Positions 17,199 through 26,227 are shown, numbered from the stretch's first letter. The stretch: 64,000 bases of DNA from Alicyclobacillus tolerans (GCF_001447355.1 NZ_JXBW01000001.1:248001-312000), one strand, 5' to 3'. Translations and numbers: made by a program. Notes: generated from the sequence alone by a model not told the origin.

Positions 17199-17381
17199 AT
17201 GCTGAACGCGCGTCGCGCCAAGGAAATTTCTGAATCGCCGGTCATGGCCAACGTAACCCACAACGGCCAGCGTATCTACATTCAACAGGTCGATCTCGCG
17301 AGCGAGACCGCCCGCGTCTACGCCTTGGAGCGGCCAGAACAAGAATACGACGTACATGTGTCTAACCTCGTCGAGCATTAA
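17199..17381 (+). CDS. sspH: H-type small acid-soluble spore protein (SspH), second copy
   Basis: A 60-aa SASP-H protein close to the Bacillus consensus: RAKEISESPVMANVTHNG, RIYIQQVD, TARVYALERPEQEYDVHVSNL. ATG at 17199 lies 8 nt after AAAGGAGTG; the frame is open further upstream, but without a ribosome site or homology. It is a single gene behind a SigG-like element. It is clearly divergent from the copy at 7476, so the duplication is not recent. Confidence 0.93.
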   Translation: MLNARRAKEISESPVMANVTHNGQRIYIQQVDLASETARVYALERPEQEYDVHVSNLVEH

Positions 17382-17506
17382 CGGCCAGTGTCGGCGGATC
17401 GGCACGGCAAACGACGCCTACCGATTCGCCGCTTTGTGCGTTAGGATGATGCTCGAGCCCATATGGGCGTTGGCCCGGGCACCTTGACGAAAAGAAGGCA
17501 TCTTCT

Positions 17507-18292
17507 ATGTATCCAGAACGAATTGTCTGCCTCGCCGCAGAAATCCCAGCAATCCTGTATGAGCTCGGCGCACTCGACCGCGTGGTCGGCATCTCTGCCT
17601 ACACGACGCGCCCGCCAGAAGCCTTAAACATTCCGAAAGTTTCTGGGTTTCAAAACGGCAGTATCAAAAGGATTCTCGACACAAAGCCGGATCTCGCCAT
17701 TCTCACTTCCGCGGTTCAAAACGGTTTGGCGGCCGAGCTCGAAAAAGCCGGAGTCACCGTCATTCACCTTTACCCCCAACGATTGCAGGACCTGTTTTCG
17801 ACCATCACGCTCCTTGGCAACATCGTGGGCGCGCCTGACAGGGCATCTGCGCTCAGCGAACGGTTAGAAACGGTGATCGACGCAGTGCGCGGAGAAGCCA
17901 AACGCCTGCCGCGCAGGCCACGCGTGTATTTCGAAGAGTGGATGGATCCACTGATCACCGGCATTGGCTGGGTCAGCGATGTCATCGAACTGGCAGGTGG
18001 CGAAGATGTCTTTCGGACGAAGGCGACCGGTGGACTTTCGGCGTCGGAGCGCGTGATCCAGCCGGAAGAGGTGATCGCGGCGGACCCGGAAATTGTGTTT
18101 GCATCATGGTGTGGCAAGCCGTTCCGACAGGAAGAATTCTGTGCTCGTCCAGGATTTTCGCAAATTTCGGCCGTACACAACCACCGCGTCTACGAGTGGT
18201 CGGGGGAAATTTTGCAATGTGGGCCGATGCTCGTCGATACACTCGAATCCCTGCATCAGGTGATCGCTAAGGTTGCACGCTCTGAACATTGA
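17507..18292 (+). CDS. BtuF-like substrate-binding protein without signal peptide
   Basis: A 261-aa protein with the cluster A-II (vitamin B12/siderophore) binding fold: PERIVCLAAEIPAILYELGA, VVGISAYT, LDTKPDLAILTSA, VYFEEWMDPLIT, and a C-terminal VHNHRVYEWSGE. The mature fold starts right at ATG 17507, which is preceded by AAAGAAGG. No signal peptide or lipobox precedes it, and no BtuC/BtuD genes are near. It may be a cytoplasmic binder of cobalamin or a similar ligand; such soluble homologues exist in other Bacilli. No cobalamin riboswitch was seen in the 125-bp upstream gap. Confidence 0.78.
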   Translation: MYPERIVCLAAEIPAILYELGALDRVVGISAYTTRPPEALNIPKVSGFQNGSIKRILDTKPDLAILTSAVQNGLAAELEKAGVTVIHLYPQRLQDLFSTITLLGNIVGAPDRASALSERLETVIDAVRGEAKRLPRRPRVYFEEWMDPLITGIGWVSDVIELAGGEDVFRTKATGGLSASERVIQPEEVIAADPEIVFASWCGKPFRQEEFCARPGFSQISAVHNHRVYEWSGEILQCGPMLVDTLESLHQVIAKVARSEH

Positions 18293-18336
18293 ATCACGCC
18301 TTTGCGGTTCACGGCTTCGACAAAGGGGGCAACCGC

Positions 18337-19524
18337 ATGTCCAAACGACTCTGGTTATTCTATTGTGTCACGATGTTATACTGGTTTTCTACGTATACAT
18401 ACGTGCCCCTTTTATCTCCCTATGTACTCGCGATTGGCGGCACGTTGAGCATGGCGGGCGTGATCGTCGGATCGTATGGCTTTTCGCAGATGTTGATACG
18501 GATTCCACTGGGTATCTGGTCGGATCGCATAGGTCGGCGCAAGCCGTTTGTCATCGGCGGCGTGGCGATGGGTGCCGCAAGTAGTTTGGGATTGGCACTC
18601 ACCCACACGGTCGCCGCAACGTTAATGTTCCGCTTGCTTGCCGGCGTCGCAGCCGCAAGCTGGGTCGTGTTCACCGTCCTTTATGCCAGCTATCACACGC
18701 CGGATGAGGCACCGAAGGCCATGGGCGTGATTAGCTTCTACACTTCCCTCGGCCAACTTGCCGCTTCGACGCTTGGGGGGATTGTGGCAGAACGCTTTGG
18801 CTGGCACGCGCCGTTTTGGCTTGGCGCCTTGGGCGGCGCCATCGGGATCGCGTTGGCGTTTGGCATCCCGGACAAACCACCAGCCGCCGACAACGTCGGC
18901 ATTCAGCCGCGCGAAATGCTCGCCGTCGGGCGGGATCGGATCGTCCTTGGCGTTTCGACGCTCGCGGTACTCGCGCAGATCGTCACGTTTACGACGATGT
19001 TTGGCTTCACCACCACAGCGGCGACACTGCTGCATGCCAATAAGATGGACTTGAGTTGGTTGACACTGGCGTCAACCCTGCCAAACGCCATCGCGTCACT
19101 GTACAGCGGCGGCGCGTTCTCCCGCTGGTTGGGACCGCGCAATGTTGTCGCGTCTGGCTTCGTGATCGCAATGGTGTTTACAGCGGCCATTCCGTTTGTG
19201 CATCATTTGGGCTGGTTGTATATCACACAGGCATGCAACGGGTTCGGGCAGGGGCTGTGTATGCCTGTTCTTATGGGACTCGCGATCCGCCATGTCGAGG
19301 CGCGCAAACGTGCCACGGCGATGGGCTTTTATCAGGCTATCTACGCACTTGGCATGTTTGGCGGTCCAGCCATTGTCGGTTGGCTCGACGACGCCATCGG
19401 GATTGGGCGCGGTTTTCTTTGCGTGGCTGGCGTAAGTGCACTTGCAGCGCTGCTGACCTATGGGTTGGCACCAGCGATCCATCGAGAGCGGCCTGTACAT
19501 GACATGAAACAAAGGCAGGCCTAA
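18337..19524 (+). CDS. MFS transporter
   Basis: A 395-aa, 12-helix major facilitator protein. It has motif A-like sequence GIWSDRIGRRKPFVIGG after helix 2, and the central loop around residue 195. ATG at 18337 is preceded by AAAGGGGG; in-frame codons overlapping the upstream stop lack a ribosome site. It starts 44 bp after the BtuF-like gene, probably in the same transcript. General fold resembles drug/sugar efflux MFS, so the substrate is undetermined. A strong terminator covers its stop. Confidence 0.85.
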   Translation: MSKRLWLFYCVTMLYWFSTYTYVPLLSPYVLAIGGTLSMAGVIVGSYGFSQMLIRIPLGIWSDRIGRRKPFVIGGVAMGAASSLGLALTHTVAATLMFRLLAGVAAASWVVFTVLYASYHTPDEAPKAMGVISFYTSLGQLAASTLGGIVAERFGWHAPFWLGALGGAIGIALAFGIPDKPPAADNVGIQPREMLAVGRDRIVLGVSTLAVLAQIVTFTTMFGFTTTAATLLHANKMDLSWLTLASTLPNAIASLYSGGAFSRWLGPRNVVASGFVIAMVFTAAIPFVHHLGWLYITQACNGFGQGLCMPVLMGLAIRHVEARKRATAMGFYQAIYALGMFGGPAIVGWLDDAIGIGRGFLCVAGVSALAALLTYGLAPAIHRERPVHDMKQRQA

Positions 19525-19542
19525 CTGGCCTGCCCTTTTTTC
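19511..19542 (+). terminator. Rho-independent terminator (may act both ways)
   Basis: GGCAGGCC-TAACT-GGCCTGCC followed by TTTTTT; AAA precedes the stem. It ends the MFS gene and lies just beyond the stop of the convergent NYN gene. Confidence 0.85.
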
Positions 19543-19556
19543 CGTACATGCAGCTC

Positions 19557-20060
19557 TCACGTGATTCGTTCCAACTCGTCGCGCAAGTTTGCGACATCGA
19601 CAAAGTGCATACCAGCAACCATGCGGATTTCGGAGGCGACAAACCCGGCCGTCGATAGGACGATAAATTTTTTGCCCCGTGCACGCAGCAACTGTAACGG
19701 CCGTTCAAAGTCTCCATCGCCGCTGACCAGAATCGCCATATCATAATTGTCAATGGTATTGAACATATCGAGGACGATCTCGATGTCAAGATTCGCTTTA
19801 CGCGTGATTGAGCCATCATCTTGTAGGATTTCTTTAATCTCTTTCGTTACAAGCGAATAACCACTATAGGCGAGCATATCCAGATATTTTTGTTCGCGCA
19901 GATCAGACGGGGCGCTCTTCCCAATATAGTAGAACGCATCGACCAACTCGCCCTTGGAGGCCGCCCAATCTCTCAACTTTTGAGCATCGATATTCCATTT
20001 CAGCTTATCTCTTTGCATGTAGTAGTAGTTTGCACCATCCACAAATAGTGAAACTCTCAT
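19557..20060 (-). CDS. NYN domain protein (LabA/DUF88 family)
   Basis: A 167-aa PIN-like NYN protein, predicted to be a metal-dependent ribonuclease. Acidic residues of the active site are present in VSLFVDGANYYY, ANLDIEIVLDMF and ILVSGDGDFERPLQLLRARG. ATG at 20060 is chosen with AAAAGGAGA 9 nt upstream, giving the usual N-terminus MRVSLFVDG. It is a stand-alone NYN domain without an added RNA-binding domain. Function in Bacilli is not known; LabA in cyanobacteria affects clock output. Confidence 0.88.
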   Translation of the reverse strand: MRVSLFVDGANYYYMQRDKLKWNIDAQKLRDWAASKGELVDAFYYIGKSAPSDLREQKYLDMLAYSGYSLVTKEIKEILQDDGSITRKANLDIEIVLDMFNTIDNYDMAILVSGDGDFERPLQLLRARGKKFIVLSTAGFVASEIRMVAGMHFVDVANLRDELERIT

Positions 20061-20192
20061 CGTTGGTATCTCCTTTTCCAAAATTCAGTTTTTCGCATTC
20101 ATTACACATCCATTAGAGCCATGTGAATAAGAAAACAAGTTTTGATAATTCGATCATACCATGCCGTGCAACGAGTTGCGATCGCGCTGCCG

Positions 20193-21389
20193 CTATGGGG
20201 CAGCCGGTTCTGCGGAAGCAAAGAGAATCTCGTGCATCACGAGGGATGACGCACCCACGGCAACCGCGTGCACATTGCCCATGCGCACAGGTACTTGCTT
20301 GTTTGTCAGCAAGGCGCGGTGCTTAATCGCACGCTCCACTTCCGGCAAGACAAACGTGGCGGCCTTGACGACACTTCCCCCTAAGATGACTTCGTCAGGG
20401 TTTAATACGTTCAGGATATTTGCAATCCCGATGCCTAATTGCTGACCAAGCGCATGAAATGCCCGAATGAAGGCCCGATTATCGTTTTGCGCCTGCGTAA
20501 TAGCCTGCTCCAACAGCGATTCACCCACGCCGCCCCCAGAAACACCGGCACCGGCTTCTCGCAGATAGCGAAGCAGCCCTCGCTCAGATGCGTACTCTTC
20601 CCAGCATCCATAACTGCCACACATGCAAGCGGAACCCATCGGATTGACGGTCATATGGCCAAGCTCGCCCGCAATCCCATCCCTGCCCCGATACAATCTA
20701 CCGTCGATCACGATGCCCGCGCCAATCCCGATCCCCATATTGACGAAGACGAGATTCTTCAGCCGCATCGCCTGCCCCATATACTCGTTCCACGCACCGC
20801 AGTTCGCGTCGTTATCAAAAAATAGCGGGATCGACACGCGTTCGGCAAGCTGTGAGCGAATATCCCACTCGCCTGCAAACAAACTCGGCAAATAATAGAC
20901 AAGACCGCGATGAAAATTGACCATTCCAGGCAATGCAATACATGCCCCCACTAAGCCGTATGGACTGGAGGGAGCGGCCGCAACCGCTTTCGAAACCTCG
21001 TCCGCAATATGATCCAGCAGTTGTTCACGCGGATCCCCTGAATTTGCTAAAGGCGTCTGGCGGACCTGCCGATAGACAGGCTCTCCCCGAATATTACAAA
21101 CAACGGTCGTCATATGGGAAATTTGAACGTCCACACCGACAGCATATGCCGCATTGGCGTTGAAGCGCAGTAAAATGGGCTTGCGCCCGCCGCTCGAAGA
21201 GCCGTAGCCCACTTCCAATACGAGTTGTTCAGAAATCAGTTCATCTACGATGTTCGACACGGTCGCCTTGTTCAATCCCGTCATCTGCGAGATGTCGATG
21301 CGAGATGTCGTCCGCAGGTCGCGAATCAGTTTGAGAACCGTGGCGCGATTCATCCGGCGCATCGCCGATGCGTCGATATTCGCATGCAT
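20193..21389 (-). CDS. ROK family transcriptional regulator (XylR/NagC type)
   Basis: A 398-aa ROK repressor: N-terminal winged helix (residues about 12-70, SRIDISQMTGLNKATVSNIV) and a sugar-kinase-like domain with GVDVQ, DNDANCGAWNE, GIGIGAGIVIDG and the zinc motif CMCGSYGCWE. ATG at 21389. It is divergent from the receptor gene at 21548 and lies near a glucose-type ABC importer, so it probably represses sugar uptake genes. XylR-type xylose control is the other possibility, since a xylanase gene is in the window. Confidence 0.9.
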   Translation of the reverse strand: MHANIDASAMRRMNRATVLKLIRDLRTTSRIDISQMTGLNKATVSNIVDELISEQLVLEVGYGSSSGGRKPILLRFNANAAYAVGVDVQISHMTTVVCNIRGEPVYRQVRQTPLANSGDPREQLLDHIADEVSKAVAAAPSSPYGLVGACIALPGMVNFHRGLVYYLPSLFAGEWDIRSQLAERVSIPLFFDNDANCGAWNEYMGQAMRLKNLVFVNMGIGIGAGIVIDGRLYRGRDGIAGELGHMTVNPMGSACMCGSYGCWEEYASERGLLRYLREAGAGVSGGGVGESLLEQAITQAQNDNRAFIRAFHALGQQLGIGIANILNVLNPDEVILGGSVVKAATFVLPEVERAIKHRALLTNKQVPVRMGNVHAVAVGASSLVMHEILFASAEPAAP

Positions 21390-21409
21390 GAACGCCGGTC
21401 ACCCCTTAG

Positions 21410-21497
21410 CTGGTACGAATCTATTGCAAAGCTTTCGCGAATGCCCTAGCATTGTGCTCATAGACTTGCCTCTTGGGCAAAGCATGTTACGTACCAG
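21410..21497. promoter_or_regulatory. Widely spaced inverted repeat, possible ROK operators
   Basis: CTGGTACG (21410-21417) and its exact reverse complement CGTACCAG (21490-21497) flank the divergent promoter region of the ROK and receptor genes, with centres 80 bp apart. Paired sites at such spacing suit DNA looping by a tetrameric ROK protein. Confidence 0.35.
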
Positions 21498-21547
21498 TAT
21501 ACGCTGTCCGACGGCCGAACAGAAGTGGCCATTAAGGGGGGGCTTGC

Positions 21548-22681
21548 TTGTCACTGTTTCGAAAATTGGTGATTCTCTTCAGTGTAGTCATCTTAGTCAT
21601 TCTCTCTGCAACACTGACGATTGTCTATGTGGAAAGTCGTCGGACCATTGTTCAACTCTCTAAAGAGAAAGCGGTTTCAATGATCCAAACCATCGATTCT
21701 GCTCTTCTGAGCGATGTTCCAGATTATCAGTTTGAGTCTGTGTTGCTCAATTTAAAAAAACAAGAACCTGACCTGATATCATTCGACATTTACAAACTCA
21801 ACGACTTTTTGTACGATATCGCGTCGACCAATCCGCACCGCATCGGTACACAAGCATCTCCTTCAAGCACCATCGCGTTGGGTGAACACAAGGTACTAAC
21901 CATGCTCGATGGGACTACCATAAATCTGATCGTACCACTTACAGGGTATGGTGGCATGCCCTATAGTGCCGACGTCAAGCTGTCCATTGCAGGTGACTTG
22001 CGTTCCAACCATATATTGCTCAGCGAGATCTTATACATTGGTCTTTGTGCACTTGCACTCGCATTGCTATCTGCTTGGTTGTTCACCCGCGAAGTCCTGT
22101 CCAAGCCTTTGCAGGCGATGATGTCGGCCGTCAACGAGGTTGCTACGGGGAATTTTGTGGTCAATTTGCGAAAGTCCTCGCGCCGCAGTGATGAGCTCGG
22201 CAGCCTTGCCCGCAGTTTCGAACGAATGACCAGCGGACTGCAACAGTTGATTACACGGATGGCGCAAACGGCTGAAGAATTGCACACTGATTTTGAACAA
22301 CTGGTGGAGAGTGGGGACTTTACGGCCCACGGCGCCCTGCACATGGCAGACGTCATTCAACATCTAAACGAGTCCATTTCATCCCAGTTCTCAAAGCTGC
22401 AGAAACTTGGCGGAAAAATGTCGTGGCACCTGCAAGCCACTGCCGAAATCGCCAGCTTCGCGCAGACGGCTGACGCAGATGACGAGTCCGACCTTCGCCA
22501 GTGGTTGGTTACCATCGAGGAGCTGATGGATGAAGCAGCTCAAGTCCATCGTCACTTACAGGGGCTGGCCTCGACCGCCAACGGCCAACTGGGAGCCATT
22601 CGCCATATTAACCGCACGGCAGGTCGCCTCAGTGAAATGGCAAGTGAACTGCGCACGTTACTATTGACACTCGAAGTTTGA
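21548..22681 (+). CDS. HAMP-domain membrane receptor lacking an output domain
   Basis: A 377-aa protein with a membrane helix (5-27), an extracellular domain of about 125 residues, a second helix (about 158-178, YIGLCALALALLSAWLF), a HAMP domain (about 180-235, KPLQAMMSAVNEVATGNF and ELGSLARSFERM), and a helical, coiled-coil-like C-terminus of about 140 residues. No histidine kinase, GGDEF or chemoreceptor signalling hairpin is visible. TTG at 21548 follows AAGGGGGGG. It lies between the ROK gene and the ABC importer, suggesting a sugar-sensing or scaffolding role. The C-terminus may be a divergent signalling tip. Confidence 0.7.
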   Translation: MSLFRKLVILFSVVILVILSATLTIVYVESRRTIVQLSKEKAVSMIQTIDSALLSDVPDYQFESVLLNLKKQEPDLISFDIYKLNDFLYDIASTNPHRIGTQASPSSTIALGEHKVLTMLDGTTINLIVPLTGYGGMPYSADVKLSIAGDLRSNHILLSEILYIGLCALALALLSAWLFTREVLSKPLQAMMSAVNEVATGNFVVNLRKSSRRSDELGSLARSFERMTSGLQQLITRMAQTAEELHTDFEQLVESGDFTAHGALHMADVIQHLNESISSQFSKLQKLGGKMSWHLQATAEIASFAQTADADDESDLRQWLVTIEELMDEAAQVHRHLQGLASTANGQLGAIRHINRTAGRLSEMASELRTLLLTLEV

Positions 22682-22872
22682 TGTAGTCATCTGTCACCCA
22701 GCAAGTCGAAATAACTGTGGGGTTGCATGTCAGCGACCGATGCGCAGCTATCGTGTCGAATGAATGCTCCCCTTTTAGAAAGTTGTCTAAACCATCAAAG
22801 AAAATCCCATCCGTATTTCCGCCCGTCGTCGAGCTATTCCGGCATCATCAACCGCTAAAAATGAAAAACAGG

Positions 22873-22901
22873 TTGCAACTTTCGACATCTTAGTTTATGA
22901 T
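22873..22901 (+). promoter_or_regulatory. SigA promoter of the sugar ABC operon
   Basis: TTGCAA (22873-22878), exactly 17 bp, TATGAT (22896-22901), 90 bp before the binding-protein start. The rest of the 309-bp gap from 22682 shows no gene and no clear terminator. Confidence 0.65.
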
Positions 22902-22990
22902 CACGACGAAGAAGAGATATCGGAACCGATGTAAGCGTTCACCGTCGATTCCATCTCTCATCACTCGCTCTATTTTCAGGGGGGTTTAAG

Positions 22991-24292
22991 ATGAAGAAAA
23001 AGTACTTTTCCATCGCCGGCGGCGCCGTTTTAGCGCTCGGTGTTGTAACCGCTTGCGGTGCACCTAGCAACAACGCAGGATCGAATGGCTCCGCATCCGG
23101 GTCCGCGAGCACAACCAGCAACCAGGTGCAAATCTTTAGCTGGTGGACGGCGGGCGGCGAAGCCAATGGCTTGAATGCCTTGATTAAAACGTTCAACAAA
23201 GAGTATCCACATGAAAAGATCGTCAACGAAGCAGTTGCTGGCGGCGGCGGATCGAATGCGAAGGCCGTCTTGGCGAGCCGCATGCAAGCGGGGGATCCAC
23301 CGGAAACGTTCCAAGTTCACGCTGGACAGGAACTGATGGCATGGGTCAACGCCGGCAAGATGCAACCCCTTGACAGTCTGTACAAGAGCATGGGCTTGAA
23401 TAAGGTCATTCCGGCAGCCATCATCAACGACCTGTCTAAGAATGGACATGTCTATGCGGTTCCCGTCGACGTCGGCCGTGGAAACGTGTTGTGGTATAAC
23501 CCGGCCGTTTTGAAAAAGTACCACCTGACACCGCCGAAGACCATGAGCCAGTTCGTCTCCGAGTTGAAAACGCTCAAGGCAAAGGGCGTAACGCCGCTGG
23601 CTTACGGAGACAAAGATCAGCTTGGTTCTGTCATGCTCTGGGAAAACGTTTTGTTGGCGACGATGGGTCCGCAAAATTACGATAAGCTCTGGCAAGGCAA
23701 ACTTTCGTTCAACAACCCGCAGGTCAAGCAGGCCACCAACACGTTCCTGGAACTGTTGCAGTATACCAACTCGAACCACTCTGCACTCACATGGGACGAA
23801 GCGGATCAAATGGTGGCAGACGGCTCGGCAGCTTTCAACCTGATGGGCGACTGGGCAAAAGCGTACTTCCAGTCCAAAGGCTTAAAAGAAGGCAGCCAGT
23901 TCGGATGGACTGCATTCCCAGGCACGAACAACGACTTTGAATACGTCATTGACTCGTTCGGCTTGCCAAAGGGTGCAAAGAATCCGACGGGCGCGATGGA
24001 TTTCTTGAAACTTGTAGCTTCGAAGCAAGGACAGGACGAATTCAACCCGCTCAAGGGCTCTATCCCGCCGCGTACCGATGCAAATGTCAACCTGTTTGAC
24101 ACGTACAGCAAGGAAGCGATGAGCGACTTTAAGAAGGACAGCCTCGTACCGAGCTTGGCAAACGGTGAAGCTGCAAATCCAGCCTTTGAAACGGCGGCTA
24201 CCCAAGCAGTCACGATGCTCATCAGCACCAAGAACGTCAACGAATTTGTCAGCGCTTTGAACACGGCGGCTGAGGAAAATCCGCTTTCGTAA
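22991..24292 (+). CDS. ABC sugar-binding lipoprotein, glucose/galactose type
   Basis: A 433-aa extracellular solute-binding lipoprotein: a lysine-rich signal peptide ends in the lipobox VTAC (Cys22), followed by a Ser/Asn/Gly linker. The mature part resembles the Thermus glucose/galactose-binding protein class, with FSWWTAGGEANGLNAL, GDPPETFQVHAGQELM, GDWAKAY, DSFGLPKGAKNP and FNPLKGSIPPR. That similarity is from memory of the family. ATG at 22991 follows AGGGGGG. It starts the ABC operon, and the two permeases follow. Confidence 0.9.
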   Translation: MKKKYFSIAGGAVLALGVVTACGAPSNNAGSNGSASGSASTTSNQVQIFSWWTAGGEANGLNALIKTFNKEYPHEKIVNEAVAGGGGSNAKAVLASRMQAGDPPETFQVHAGQELMAWVNAGKMQPLDSLYKSMGLNKVIPAAIINDLSKNGHVYAVPVDVGRGNVLWYNPAVLKKYHLTPPKTMSQFVSELKTLKAKGVTPLAYGDKDQLGSVMLWENVLLATMGPQNYDKLWQGKLSFNNPQVKQATNTFLELLQYTNSNHSALTWDEADQMVADGSAAFNLMGDWAKAYFQSKGLKEGSQFGWTAFPGTNNDFEYVIDSFGLPKGAKNPTGAMDFLKLVASKQGQDEFNPLKGSIPPRTDANVNLFDTYSKEAMSDFKKDSLVPSLANGEAANPAFETAATQAVTMLISTKNVNEFVSALNTAAEENPLS

Positions 24293-24365
24293 TCAGGCGT
24301 ATGGGGCTTCTACTGTGGTCAAGTACGGTATGTACTTGACCACTGCCCTAAAGGGGGATCAAGGA

Positions 24366-25355
24366 ATGGAGAAAACACCCGTGCTTACATCACAGTCGGC
24401 GGCCATTGCACGGTCATCGGTCGCACATCACAAAAAGAGACGATTCAGCTGGGATAAGATGTGGTCGTTTTTAACGCTCGTACCGTCTCTCGCGGCGGTG
24501 CTCATCTTTGTCTATGGCTTTTTAGGCTGGACAGGATATGTATCCTTTACAAAATGGAACTCAATCCTCCCAGACTATCAACTGTGGGGCTTTAAAAATT
24601 ATCAAATCTTGTTCCAGGATTATCGCTTTCAATCTGACCTTCGCAACTTGCTGTTCTTTACCGTGTTTTTCATTCTGGCATGCATGGTCGTTGGTCTATT
24701 TCTCGCCGTCTTGGTTGATCAAAAAATCAAAGGCGAAAACATATTCCGGAACATCTTCTTGTTCCCCATGGCCCTGTCGTTCATCGTCACGGGTGTTGTA
24801 TGGCAATGGCTGTTAAACCCGAAAACAGGTGTCAATTTAATTTTCGAGGCGTTGGGCGCAAGCCATCCGCCGGCTTGGTATACCAGCACGCGCATCGTAC
24901 CAAGTTTCCACGTTGGACAAATTCAATTTGGACTTCCCATCGCTATGATTGCCGTTCTCATCGCAAGCGTTTGGCAGATGTCAGGTTTTGCAATGGCTTT
25001 ATACCTCTCAGGCCTGCGCGCTGTCCCGGAGGAAATTAAGGAAGCAGCGCATGTCGACGGAGCAAATGGATGGAAGACGTTCTGGCGAATTGTGTTTCCC
25101 CAGTTGCGTCCGGTCACCGTGACCGTCGTCATCATCCTTGTGCAAAGCTCAATGAAAACGTTCGATCTGGTCTATGCCATGACAGGCCCCGGCAACGGAT
25201 ATGTCACAGATCTACCGTCCCTAGACATGTTCACCACGACATTCCAGGCCAACCAGTATGCACAGGGTTCTGCGATCGCGATTGTCATGTTTGTCCTCAT
25301 GATGATTTTTGTGATTCCGTACCTCTGGAACAGCCTGCGGAAGGAAGGGCAATAA
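24366..25355 (+). CDS. Sugar ABC transporter permease 1 (MalF/GtsB type)
   Basis: A 329-aa membrane permease with six helices and the binding-protein-dependent EAA loop EEIKEAAHVDGANGWKTFWR for contact with the ATPase. The frame is open earlier, but ATG at 24366 follows AAAGGGGG by 8 nt. It lies between the binding protein and the second permease, only 2 bp before the latter. The expected ATPase is not in this operon, so a shared MsiK-type ATPase elsewhere is likely. Confidence 0.92.
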   Translation: MEKTPVLTSQSAAIARSSVAHHKKRRFSWDKMWSFLTLVPSLAAVLIFVYGFLGWTGYVSFTKWNSILPDYQLWGFKNYQILFQDYRFQSDLRNLLFFTVFFILACMVVGLFLAVLVDQKIKGENIFRNIFLFPMALSFIVTGVVWQWLLNPKTGVNLIFEALGASHPPAWYTSTRIVPSFHVGQIQFGLPIAMIAVLIASVWQMSGFAMALYLSGLRAVPEEIKEAAHVDGANGWKTFWRIVFPQLRPVTVTVVIILVQSSMKTFDLVYAMTGPGNGYVTDLPSLDMFTTTFQANQYAQGSAIAIVMFVLMMIFVIPYLWNSLRKEGQ

Positions 25356-25357
25356 CT

Positions 25358-26179
25358 ATGGTAATGCGCCGGGTTGGACAAAGTGCAACATACACATTGT
25401 TAGTTTTCTTTTCTCTGATCTTCCTGGTCCCTATTTACGTCTTATTGACAACCAGCTTTAAGCCAAATAACGAAGTCGATATCGCGCATATGTGGGCATT
25501 ACCCCACCATTTCTCGTTAGCCAGTTACTCGGCGGCATGGGCACAGTTAGGCCCGAACCTCGGTAACAGCTTTTATCTGGCCATCGTGGCCACGATTCTA
25601 TCATCTGTCATCGGAGCGTTTAATGGCTACGCACTTTCAAAATGGAAGTTTCCGGGTTCCAATATTGTTTTTCCAATCATATTGTTTGGTATGTTTATCC
25701 CGTACCAAAGTATCTTGATTCCGTTGCTCAAGTTCATTCAGGCTATCCATTTGTACAACACGATTCCGGGTCTTATTTTGACCAATACAATTTACGGATT
25801 GCCAATCACGACACTCATTTTTCGCAACTTTTACGCCGGTATTCCAGACGACCTGATCGAGTCTGCCCAAATCGATGGAAACGGCTACTGGGGCGTCTTC
25901 ATGCGTATCATGTTACCACTTGCCATTCCAGGCTTTGTGGTCACAGGGATCTGGCAGTTCACAAGCATATGGAACGAATTCTTGTTCGCTGTATCCCTAA
26001 CTTCGCCACCGCATCAACCTGTGACGGTTGCCTTGCAAAACTTATCCGGCAGCGATGTCGTTCAGTGGAACGTGCAGATGGCAGGTGCCGTACTCACAGC
26101 ACTTCCCACCTTGATTGTCTACATCCTGCTGGGACGCTATTTCATTCGCGGGCTACTCGCAGGTTCCGTGAAAGGTTAA
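25358..26179 (+). CDS. Sugar ABC transporter permease 2 (MalG/GtsC type)
   Basis: A 273-aa permease with six helices, N-terminal TSFKPNNEVDI and the EAA-type loop DDLIESAQIDGNGYWGVFMR. ATG at 25358 starts 2 bp after the first permease stop, with AAGGAAGGG upstream; longer frames extending into the first permease are not credible. A strong terminator follows at 26200. Confidence 0.93.
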   Translation: MVMRRVGQSATYTLLVFFSLIFLVPIYVLLTTSFKPNNEVDIAHMWALPHHFSLASYSAAWAQLGPNLGNSFYLAIVATILSSVIGAFNGYALSKWKFPGSNIVFPIILFGMFIPYQSILIPLLKFIQAIHLYNTIPGLILTNTIYGLPITTLIFRNFYAGIPDDLIESAQIDGNGYWGVFMRIMLPLAIPGFVVTGIWQFTSIWNEFLFAVSLTSPPHQPVTVALQNLSGSDVVQWNVQMAGAVLTALPTLIVYILLGRYFIRGLLAGSVKG

Positions 26180-26199
26180 ATTTGACTCGCTCCCACTGC

Positions 26200-26227
26200 G
26201 GCATGGCTCCGAGCCATGCCTTTTCAT
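26200..26227 (+). terminator. Rho-independent terminator of the sugar ABC operon
   Basis: GGCATGGCT-CCG-AGCCATGCC followed by TTTT. Confidence 0.88.

Noticed and set aside
17382-17506. Cobalamin riboswitch before the BtuF-like gene
   Set aside because: No B12-box-like sequence was found, only short palindromes such as GCCCATATGGGC.
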